Assembly: GCA_035995885.1 (NCBI GenBank)
Contig: DASYKC010000041.1
Location: 47,557 to 111,556 of the forward strand
Direction of reading: 5' to 3'
DNA: 64,000 nucleotides
Source: Schlegelella_A sp035995885
Lineage (GTDB): Bacteria > Pseudomonadota > Gammaproteobacteria > Burkholderiales > Burkholderiaceae_C
Part shown: piece after piece, positions 57,221 to 64,000 of the stretch
How positions within the stretch are numbered: position 1 is the first letter of the stretch
How the letters are laid out: the number at the start of each line of letters is the position of its first letter
Made by a program: the position numbers and the translations under genes
The notes under the pieces: generated by a model
What the model was told of the DNA's origin: nothing
Databases searched by the model: none
What the model saw: only the letters and a program-made list of their open reading frames with translations

Positions 57221-58822
57221 GTGGATCACATGCTGGGCGGCGAGCTTCTGTTCCACTTCATGAACGTGATGCTGATGACGCTCGTCGTCGCGCCGCTCGT
57301 CCTCTGGCGCTATCGACGCGCCGTCCTCGCCGGCATGCGGCATCGCCTCGGCGTGCCGCTGCCGCTGCCGCCGCCGCGCGCGCCGGCCCGGGCCGCGGCG
57401 AGCGGCTTCAGCGTCGATGCCGCGCTCGCCTGGGAAGCGCGCCTGCGCCGGCGCATCTTCATCGCCGCGCTCGGCGCCGTCTTCGTGCCGTCGCTGCTGC
57501 TGGCCGCGCAGTACATCGCCTTCGCCGACTTGCCGCGAATGCCGTCGCACCTGTTCCTGAGCGCGGCGGTGACGAGCAGCGTCGCCGTGCCGATCTTCGC
57601 CGTGCTGACGGCGACGCCGTTCTGGCGCGCCGTCCGGATCGGCCTCCTGACCCTGTGCGGCCTCGCCGCCGCGACCGTCGTCGTCTCGATGCTGCAGCGT
57701 CCCTTCTACGGCAAGGCGCCGTCGCTCGACCAGCTCCTCAACTTCGTCGCCTTCTTCGAGCTCGCCGCGGCGACGCTCTGGTTGCCGATCCTGCTCGGCC
57801 TGGCGATCGGCACGCGGCGCGTGCGCGGCATCGCCCCGCTCGCCTTCGCCGGCCTCCTCGTCTTCGCGACCGCGCCGCTGCTCGGCGTCCGCGTCACGCA
57901 GTGGCTGGTCGGCATGCGCTGGAGCACCGGCTGGGTCCTGGCCGGGCCGGGAATCGACGCCGGCATCGTCGTCCTCGCCTTGCCGGTCGGCCTGCTTGCG
58001 TGGTGGCGGCTGAAGGCGATCGCCCGCGGCTACGAGGCGAAGCGCTTCTCCGATGCGCAGCTGCTCGCGCACAGCTGGTGGCTGCTGATCGTCGCCGGCC
58101 ATGCGTTGACGCTCGTCAACGCCCATCCCGGAACGGTGCCGCTGCTGCAGATCGTCGCCGTCAGCGTCGTCGCCTATTTCCTGTTCCCGTTCCTGCTCGG
58201 CCAGGCGCTGCAGTGGGCGACAGGCGGCGCGGCGCGGCCGCCGCGGCGCACGCTGCTGCTTCTGCGCGTCTTCGGCGACACGCGCCGCACCGAGGCGCTG
58301 TTCGAGCGCATCGCCTCGCGCTGGCAGCGCTTCGGGCCGGTGACGATGATCGCCGCGCCCGACGTCGTCGCCCGCACCGTCGACCCCGCCGACGTGCTGC
58401 GCTTCGCGACCGGCAACATCGACGCGTCGTTCGTCACCTCGCAGGACGACCTCAGCCGTCGCCTCGCGACCATGGACGTCGTCGCCGACCGCGACGGCCG
58501 CTATCGGATCAACGAGTTCTGCTGCCACGATGACACCTGGCAGGCGACCGTCGTCGCGCTGATCGAGCGCGCCGACGCGGTCGTGATGGACCTGCGCGGA
58601 TTCACGGCCGCGCGCCACGGCTGCGAGTTCGAGCTCGGCGAGCTCGGCGCCCGGCTCGACGCGGGCCGCGCCGTCCTCGTCGTCGACGCGAGCACCGACC
58701 GGGCGCTGCTCGCCCGATTGACGCCGGCCGGGCGCGCCGCCACGCCGATGGTCGAAGTGCAGCACGGCAACGGCGCCCAGGCCGATGCCGCCTTCGCCGC
58801 GCTGCTCGGCGCTTCCGCATGA
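57221..58822 (+). CDS. multi-pass membrane protein with TIR-like / deoxyribosyltransferase-like C-terminal domain
   Basis: 533 residues. About nine hydrophobic helices occupy residues 10-330. A soluble C-terminal domain runs from about 343 (TLLLLRVFGDTRRTEALFERI) to the end. Its features are PVTMIAAPDVVA near 373, RYRINEFCCHDDTWQATVVALI near 428, and DAVVMDLRGFTAARHGCEFELGEL near 452-474. The last segment matches the pattern seen in TIR-type and nucleoside deoxyribosyltransferase-like folds, where an acidic residue after an Asp-Leu strand is catalytic (here Glu469 or Glu471). Domain assignment is by pattern only. The amidase gene follows with its start within 15 bases of this stop. Confidence 0.6.
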   Translation: MDHMLGGELLFHFMNVMLMTLVVAPLVLWRYRRAVLAGMRHRLGVPLPLPPPRAPARAAASGFSVDAALAWEARLRRRIFIAALGAVFVPSLLLAAQYIAFADLPRMPSHLFLSAAVTSSVAVPIFAVLTATPFWRAVRIGLLTLCGLAAATVVVSMLQRPFYGKAPSLDQLLNFVAFFELAAATLWLPILLGLAIGTRRVRGIAPLAFAGLLVFATAPLLGVRVTQWLVGMRWSTGWVLAGPGIDAGIVVLALPVGLLAWWRLKAIARGYEAKRFSDAQLLAHSWWLLIVAGHALTLVNAHPGTVPLLQIVAVSVVAYFLFPFLLGQALQWATGGAARPPRRTLLLLRVFGDTRRTEALFERIASRWQRFGPVTMIAAPDVVARTVDPADVLRFATGNIDASFVTSQDDLSRRLATMDVVADRDGRYRINEFCCHDDTWQATVVALIERADAVVMDLRGFTAARHGCEFELGELGARLDAGRAVLVVDASTDRALLARLTPAGRAATPMVEVQHGNGAQADAAFAALLGASA

Positions 58823-58836
58823 AACCAGGAGACCCC

Positions 58837-60258
58837 ATGGCCGTCGCCGCCGACCTCGCCGACTGCAGCGCGCTGACGCTGCTCGCCCTCTACCGCGCCG
58901 GCGATGCCTCGCCGGTCGAAGCGACGCGCGCCGTGCTCGACCGCATCGAGCGACTGAACCCGATCCTCAACGCGTTCTGCCACCTGGCGCCCGACGACGC
59001 GCTCGCCGCGGCGCGCGCGAGCGAGGCCCGCTGGCAACGCAACGCGCCGCGCGGCGAGCTCGACGGCGTGCCGGTGTCGGTGAAAGACCTGATCCTCGCC
59101 GCCGGCTGGCCGACCTTGCGCGGCTCGCGCACGGTCGACCTGGCCGGTCCGTGGGACGTCGACGCGCCGGCGACGGCGCGCCTGCGCGAGGCCGGCGCGG
59201 TGATCGTCGGCAAGACCGCGACGCCCGAGTTCGGCTGCAAGGGCGAGACCAACTCGCCGCTCACCGGCATCACGCGCAACCCGTGGAACCCGGCGAAGAC
59301 GCCGGGCGGATCGTCGGGCGGAACGGCGGCGGCCGTCGCTGCCGGCATGGGGCCGCTCTCGGTCGGCACCGACGGCGCCGGCAGCGTCCGCATCCCGGCC
59401 GCGTTCTGCGGCAACTTCGGCCTCAAGCCGAGCTTCGGCCGCGTCCCCGCGCATCCGCTCTCGCCGATGGGAACGGTCGCGCACCTCGGCCCGCACACGA
59501 TGAGCGTCGCCGACGCGGCGCTGATGATGAACGTGCTGAAGCGCCCCGACGCGCGCGACTGGACATCGCTGCCGCCCGACGCGAGCGACTACACGATCGG
59601 CCTCGACGACGGCATCCGCGGCCTGCGCGTCGCCTTCTCGCCGACGCTCGGCTACGCCACCCCGGTCGACGCCGAAGTCGCGGCCGCCGTCGCCGCCGCG
59701 GCGGCGCAGCTGCAGGCGCTCGGCGCGCACGTCGAGGCCGTCGATCCCGGCTTCGACGATCCGCTCGAGATCACGACCGGCCTGTGGTTCGCCGGCGTGC
59801 ACGCGATCTGGAGTGGGCTCACTCCCGCGCAGCAGGCGCTCACCGATCCCGACTTCCGCGCCGAGGCCGAGCTCGGCGCGAAGTACAGCGCCCTCGACCT
59901 CCAGCGGCTGACGCTGCGTCGCGGCGCGCTCGGCTCGCACATGCGCCAGTTCATGCAGCGCTGGGACCTGCTCGTCACGCCGACGGTCGCCGTGCCGGCG
60001 TTCGACGCGCGGCCGGCCGGGCACAGCCCGATGGATCCGGCGGCGATGCTCGGCTGGACGCCGTTCAGCTATCCGTTCAACCTGACGCAGCAACCGGCGT
60101 GCACGATCCCCTGCGGCCTGACGCGAGACGGCCTGCCGATCGGCCTGCAGCTCGTCGGCCCGATGTTCGCCGACGCGCTCGTCCTGCGCGCGGCGCGCGC
60201 CTATGAAAGCGTGCGGCCGATCGCGCGCCCCGATCTCGCCGCGCTGCGCCCGCGCTAG
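58837..60258 (+). CDS. amidase (amidase-signature family)
   Basis: 473 residues. The catalytic triad of amidase-signature enzymes is intact: Lys in DGVPVSVKDLI, the cis-Ser in KTPGGSSGGTAAAVAAG, and the nucleophile Ser in GTDGAGSVRIPAA. A C-terminal PSF-like region FNLTQQPACTIPCG fits this family. ATG at 58837 is chosen because AGGAG lies 5 bases before it; the ATG at 58819 overlaps the previous stop and lacks such a site. It hydrolyses an amide, substrate unknown. It may be cotranscribed with the membrane protein upstream. Confidence 0.9.
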   Translation: MAVAADLADCSALTLLALYRAGDASPVEATRAVLDRIERLNPILNAFCHLAPDDALAAARASEARWQRNAPRGELDGVPVSVKDLILAAGWPTLRGSRTVDLAGPWDVDAPATARLREAGAVIVGKTATPEFGCKGETNSPLTGITRNPWNPAKTPGGSSGGTAAAVAAGMGPLSVGTDGAGSVRIPAAFCGNFGLKPSFGRVPAHPLSPMGTVAHLGPHTMSVADAALMMNVLKRPDARDWTSLPPDASDYTIGLDDGIRGLRVAFSPTLGYATPVDAEVAAAVAAAAAQLQALGAHVEAVDPGFDDPLEITTGLWFAGVHAIWSGLTPAQQALTDPDFRAEAELGAKYSALDLQRLTLRRGALGSHMRQFMQRWDLLVTPTVAVPAFDARPAGHSPMDPAAMLGWTPFSYPFNLTQQPACTIPCGLTRDGLPIGLQLVGPMFADALVLRAARAYESVRPIARPDLAALRPR

Positions 60259-60382
60259 CCCCCATCAGGACGAGGCCGCGGCCCCTTGGCAAGGTGATCG
60301 TCAGCGGGTAAAAAGGCGCTCGGTCGTCGTCGCCCGACGGCCGCCCCGGCAACGAAGCCGCGCGAACAAGAGGAGACGGGGC

Positions 60383-60544
60383 ATGGATTTCATCGAGCAA
60401 GTGTTCGGCTTGTCGCCCGACGGCGGCAGCGGCTGGTTCGAGTTCCTGCTCTTCGCCGCCCCCCTCGCCGGCGTCGCCTGGATCTGGCAACGCCGGCGCG
60501 TCCGCCAGCGCCGCCGCGACGCCGACAAGCACGACCGCCGCTAG
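60383..60544 (+). CDS. small membrane protein, 53 residues
   Basis: 53 residues: an acidic N-terminus (MDFIEQVFGLSPDGGSG), one hydrophobic helix at about 18-35 (FEFLLFAAPLAGVAWIW) and a very basic C-terminus (QRRRVRQRRRDADKHDRR). It would sit with the basic tail in the cytosol. The ribosome site AGGAGA lies about 7 bases before the ATG, which makes a real gene likely. The 124-base gap before it shows no other gene. Function unknown. Confidence 0.7.
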   Translation: MDFIEQVFGLSPDGGSGWFEFLLFAAPLAGVAWIWQRRRVRQRRRDADKHDRR

Positions 60545-60593
60545 TCGAGGCCGATCGAGTCTTCCTTCGCGGCTTCGGGCGTTCGCCGAACAC

Positions 60594-61208
60594 ATGGCCG
60601 ATCTCTCGCGCCTCGCGCTCGATCCGCGACTGCTGGTGAGCGGCCTGCGCCTCATCGATCCCAAGCTCTTCAAGCCCGAGCCGTTGCCGGCCGGGACGAC
60701 GTCGGCCGAGGTTACGTTCGCGGCCAAGGACCTGCCCGGCCTGGTCCGCAACGCCGCCCTCGCGATCTGCGGCTTCGCCGACGACGCCGTCGCCAATCGC
60801 GCGCCGTCGGTCCTCTGGCGCAACGGCGCGAGCGAGCTGCTGCTCCTGCCCGGCGGCGTGCAGACGCAGCTCGGCGACGGCATCGTCGCGCTCAGCGTGC
60901 CGGTGCGCTGCGACCAGAGCGGCGACGTCCTCGTCCACCTGTCGTTCTTCGTCGGCGCGCCGGGCCGGCCGGCCGGCCTCGTCGCCGCGACCGAGCCGCG
61001 GCCGCGCGGGCCAGCGGCGGTCGTCGACGTCTGGGGCGAGCGCCTCGTCGCCTTCGGCTGGCGCATCGTCGTCGAGCTGGCGACGCACATCGCCGCCGAG
61101 TCGGGCCGCGACGAGGACGGCGCGCCGCTGCTGCCGGTCGCGATCACGGCGACGGCGAACGGCCTGACGGTGCTGCCGATGGCGCGCCACGCGATGGACC
61201 GGAAGTGA
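60594..61208 (+). CDS. unknown protein, 204 residues
   Basis: 204 residues with no signal peptide and no membrane helix. It is probably mixed alpha/beta with several long beta-prone strands (ASELLLLPGGVQTQLGDGIVALSVPV, DVLVHLSFFVGAPG, VVDVWGERLVAFGWRIVVEL). I do not recognise it. Its stop overlaps the start GTG of the giant gene downstream (GTGA), so the two are translationally coupled and probably work together. The ATG has no strong ribosome site. Confidence 0.65.
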   Translation: MADLSRLALDPRLLVSGLRLIDPKLFKPEPLPAGTTSAEVTFAAKDLPGLVRNAALAICGFADDAVANRAPSVLWRNGASELLLLPGGVQTQLGDGIVALSVPVRCDQSGDVLVHLSFFVGAPGRPAGLVAATEPRPRGPAAVVDVWGERLVAFGWRIVVELATHIAAESGRDEDGAPLLPVAITATANGLTVLPMARHAMDRK

Positions 61209-64000
61209 GCGTCGCCGCGTCGGACCTCGGCGTCCTCGGCAACCTCGCCGAGGCGATCGGCCTCACCCACGACGGCGCGTTCGAGCCGGGCTGGCTCGGC
61301 GATCCCGGCGCCCATCTCGGCGCGATGCTGGCGAGCGAGCGCCAGCGCGACGCCCTGGTCGCATTCGTCGACGAGGCGCTCGGCGGCGCCGAGCGCAGCA
61401 CCGGCCCCGACGGCTCGGTCTGGCTGCCGATCGCGCAGGCGAGCGATCCGTCGGTCACCGTCTGCGCCGTCTTCGACGATCGCGCCGCCGACTTCGTCGC
61501 GATCGGCGTCGGCATCCGCGTCGCCTCGAGCGCGCCGCAGGCGTCGCTGGCGGCGCACATGCCGCTCTTTCGCGCGGCCAAGGAAGGCCGCAGCGTCGCC
61601 TCGCCGATCCTGCTCGGCAGCGCGGCGGCACGCGCCACGCTGTCGTTCGACATCACGACCGATGCCGCGGCGGCGGTGCCCGGCCAGGCGCGGCTCGGCG
61701 GCGTCGCGCTCGCGCTCTCGGTGCCGACCGGTGCCGGCGGCGCGCCGGCCGAGTTCTCGCTGACGCTGCGCGGCCTGCAGATGCCGGGCGCGCCGGCGCC
61801 GCGCGACCTCACCCTCGCTGCGTCGGACCTCGATTCGCTCGAGTCGTCGGTGCTCGACCTCGTCCTCGGCCTGGCGCGCGCGCAAGCCGCCGCGCTGCCC
61901 GGCGGGCCGCTCGCCGCGCTCGCCGGCCTGGTCGGCCTGCGCGACGGCAGCGCCGTGCCGCCGTTGCCGCTGCAGGCCCTCGCGAGCGACGGCGTCGTCG
62001 CCCTCGCGCACTGGCTCGGCCAGGTGCTGCAGCAGGCGGCCGCGCGCGACGCCTGGCTCGCCCAGCTCGCGGCGCTGCTCGGCGGCGCCGTCGCGTCGGG
62101 CGGCGTCGCCTTTGCGCTCGGGCCGCTGCGACTGACGATTGCCGTTCCGGCCGCGCCCGGCGCGACCGGGCTGGTTCGAATCACGCCGACGGTCGCCGTC
62201 GAATGGCCGGCGCAGGCGGGCATCGGCTTGCGCGGCGAGGCGGTGCTCTGCTCGCTCGACCTCGGCAACGGCAGCGCGACGGCGCTGCCTTCGCTGCAGC
62301 TCGCCCTCGTCGTCAGCGCAGCGGCCGGCGGCACGGCGCTCGTCGACGTCGCCGGCCCGCCCGCCGTTCGCGTCGCCAGCCTGCGCGCCGGCTTCGCTCT
62401 CGACGGCACGCGCAAGCCGACGCTCCTGCTCGCCGCCGACGGCGTCGTCATCGCCGGCCACGACCACGCGACGCTCGACCTGTCGAGCCCCGACGCGATC
62501 GCCGAAGTCGGCGCCACCGTCTTCGCCGACGTCGCCGACGAGGTCCTGAACCGCCTCGGCGCGGCGGCGAGCGCGGTGCGCGTGCTGCTCGGGCTGAGTC
62601 CGCCGGCCGGCGTCACGCCGGTCGCGATCGGCGCCTTGCTGCAGGACCCGCTCGCCGCGGTGCGCGCGTACTGGCAAGGCCTGGTCCGCGACCACGCCGC
62701 CGCCGTCCCGGCGGTGCTCGGCGGGCTGCGCGACCTGCTCGCCGACCGCGCCGGCGCCGCGCTCGGCGTCACCGGCAGCGGCAGCGCCGGCGTGCCGTGG
62801 CGGATCGCCCTCGCCGGTCCGGTCGTCCTGCAGGCGTGGACCGTCGGCGACCGGCTCCTGTTCGGCCCGGCGATCCGCTTCGTCGTCGACGACATCGGCC
62901 TGCGCTGCACGCGGATCGAGACGAGCCTCGCGGTGACGCTGGCCGACATCGATTTCGCGACGCCGCGGGCGAGCTTCCTGGCCGCGATCGACATCGCCTT
63001 GCAACTGCGCGCGCGCGGCCGCGACGAGGCGGTGATCGAGCTCGGCGCCTTCAAGCTGCGCGCCCAGCACGTCGCCCTCGTCGCGCGCTGGCTGCCGGCG
63101 TCGGGTCTCGAGCTCGCCTTCGATGCGCCCGGCCTGGCCCTCGACCTCGGCATCGGCGCGGCGCTGGCGGTGCCGATCCCGCGCCTCGACGCCAGCGGCC
63201 GCGTCGTCATGCCGGCCGCCGACTGGGCGGCGCTCGAGGAGCTGCTCGCCGCCCTCGCCAGCGCCGCCGCGCCGCCGTGGCTCGACGACCTGATCGGCCT
63301 CGTCGGCTGGCGCCGCCAAGGCGTCGCGCCGGCGGGTGCCGTTGCCGCGCGCCTACACCTCGCCGAGCTCGTCGTCGACCCGGCCGCGGCGCTGCGCCGC
63401 TGGCTCGGCGATGCGCTGCGCGGCGACCACGAGCTGATCGGCCGCGCCTTCGACGCGATCGCGACGCTCGTCACCGGCGCGCGCAACGGCATCCGCGGCA
63501 TCGTCCTCGGCGCCGGGTCGCCGAACGATCCCTGGCGCTTGCCGCTCGCGCGCGGCACGGCGTCGGCCGAGCTCGTCGCCTGGGTCGGCCCGGCCGGGCC
63601 GTTGCCGGCGGCGCAGGTCGTCGTCGACGCGCTGCAGGGCTGGCGACCGGGCGCCGACGGCTTGTCGTCGGCGGCGCTCCAGGAAGTTCTCGCCGACCAG
63701 GCGCGCGCCGCCGACGACATCGCCGCGCTCATCGACGGCCGCGACGACATCGGCGCCGGCATCGACGCCCTCATCGCGCGCTGGAGCGGCAGCGACGGCC
63801 GCATCCTCGCGCCGACGGCCGCGCCGGCCGGTGTCGAGGTGCATCGCTTCACCGATCTCGCGCAGCGCGATCTGCTCGGCGCCGGCGCCGATCTCGAAGG
63901 CCTGCTCGGCGCGGCGCCGGCGACCGTCGTCCACGTCGCGGTCGCGGCCGCAACGGCGCTGCCGTGGCCCGACGTCGCCGCCGATCGCATCGTCGACCTC
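61205..64000 (+). CDS. giant unknown protein, 3' partial
   Basis: An open frame of 932 codons from the GTG at 61205 to the window end, still open. No stop occurs anywhere in this frame. It has no signal peptide and no obvious membrane helix in the visible part. Composition is Ala/Leu/Gly/Val/Asp-rich with little Lys and few Cys. Repeated beta-rich blocks alternate with Ala/Leu helices (for example RITPTVAVEWPAQAGIG, RFVVDDIGLRCTRIETSLAV, AFDAPGLALDLGIGAALAV). I cannot assign a family. It is coupled to the 204-residue gene upstream. Antisense frames over the same DNA are long but look like shadows of the GC-rich codon pattern. Confidence 0.7.
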   Translation, partial: MSVAASDLGVLGNLAEAIGLTHDGAFEPGWLGDPGAHLGAMLASERQRDALVAFVDEALGGAERSTGPDGSVWLPIAQASDPSVTVCAVFDDRAADFVAIGVGIRVASSAPQASLAAHMPLFRAAKEGRSVASPILLGSAAARATLSFDITTDAAAAVPGQARLGGVALALSVPTGAGGAPAEFSLTLRGLQMPGAPAPRDLTLAASDLDSLESSVLDLVLGLARAQAAALPGGPLAALAGLVGLRDGSAVPPLPLQALASDGVVALAHWLGQVLQQAAARDAWLAQLAALLGGAVASGGVAFALGPLRLTIAVPAAPGATGLVRITPTVAVEWPAQAGIGLRGEAVLCSLDLGNGSATALPSLQLALVVSAAAGGTALVDVAGPPAVRVASLRAGFALDGTRKPTLLLAADGVVIAGHDHATLDLSSPDAIAEVGATVFADVADEVLNRLGAAASAVRVLLGLSPPAGVTPVAIGALLQDPLAAVRAYWQGLVRDHAAAVPAVLGGLRDLLADRAGAALGVTGSGSAGVPWRIALAGPVVLQAWTVGDRLLFGPAIRFVVDDIGLRCTRIETSLAVTLADIDFATPRASFLAAIDIALQLRARGRDEAVIELGAFKLRAQHVALVARWLPASGLELAFDAPGLALDLGIGAALAVPIPRLDASGRVVMPAADWAALEELLAALASAAAPPWLDDLIGLVGWRRQGVAPAGAVAARLHLAELVVDPAAALRRWLGDALRGDHELIGRAFDAIATLVTGARNGIRGIVLGAGSPNDPWRLPLARGTASAELVAWVGPAGPLPAAQVVVDALQGWRPGADGLSSAALQEVLADQARAADDIAALIDGRDDIGAGIDALIARWSGSDGRILAPTAAPAGVEVHRFTDLAQRDLLGAGADLEGLLGAAPATVVHVAVAAATALPWPDVAADRIVDL

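Noticed and set aside
60077..63319. Minus-strand frame of 1080 codons
   Set aside because: It runs antisense to the amidase, the small protein and the giant gene. Composition is Arg/Gly/Ala-rich; it is a by-product of high GC.
61144..63990. Minus-strand frame of 948 codons over the giant gene
   Set aside because: Ser/Ala/Arg/Pro-rich with no motif and no start context. The plus-strand frame is coupled to an upstream gene and has a more protein-like composition.

Overview
The window is a very GC-rich chromosomal segment from a betaproteobacterium, most likely of the order Burkholderiales. The case rests on several lineage-typical genes seen together: a DUF3567 protein (22353-22631), a PhaM-type polyhydroxyalkanoate granule protein (26596-27258), a TorF-like porin next to glnK and amt (11642-14422), the proteobacterial GshA type of glutamate-cysteine ligase, and a methionine synthase split into two genes. 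There are no rRNA or tRNA genes, CRISPR arrays, transposases or phage genes that I can see. Coding density is high: no gap between genes exceeds about 235 bases. Many adjacent genes overlap by 1-4 bases (ATGA or GTGA junctions), which points to translational coupling.

Left part (1-11.5 kb): the tail of an exopolysaccharide export locus (SLBB export protein, then a Wzz-type chain-length protein). Facing it is a coupled trio on the minus strand (PLP aminotransferase, PhzF-like protein, glyoxalase-like protein). Next comes a minus-strand series gshA, kup, gshB and a Uup-type ABC-F ATPase, which brings glutathione synthesis and potassium uptake together.

11.5-23 kb: a nitrogen-assimilation unit (porin, glnK, amt) with a good sigma-54 promoter candidate in front and an intrinsic terminator behind. 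It is followed by a YifB-like Mg-chelatase-family ATPase, the two-gene methionine synthase, a membrane GGDEF/EAL protein whose sensor has lost the MHYT residues, and DUF3567.

23-37.7 kb: a DUF3108 protein faces a plus-strand run of FAH-family hydrolase, small membrane-anchored aspartic protease, TraB/GumN protein, PhaM and glycolate oxidase glcDEF. Then come an AraC regulator, a DUF6265 protein, an MFS exporter, two coupled methyltransferases, and an OsmC/AraC pair. The glcF gene carries an in-frame palindromic insertion.

37.7-50.8 kb: a secreted PQQ-type sugar dehydrogenase with Ig-like domains, a secreted zinc peptidase, a complete peptide-type ABC importer (substrate-binding protein, two permeases, two ATPases), a short-chain dehydrogenase, an aldehyde dehydrogenase, and a separate pair of peptide-type permeases without ATPases or a binding protein.

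50.8-64 kb: a long Lhr-family helicase, a family-3 solute-binding lipoprotein coupled to an unknown membrane-anchored protein, a divergent multi-pass membrane protein with a TIR-like or deoxyribosyltransferase-like cytosolic domain, and an amidase. The window ends in an unrecognised cluster: a 53-residue membrane protein, a 204-residue protein, and an open reading frame of more than 930 codons that runs off the end. The membrane TIR-like protein and the terminal cluster are the most promising places for something undescribed.
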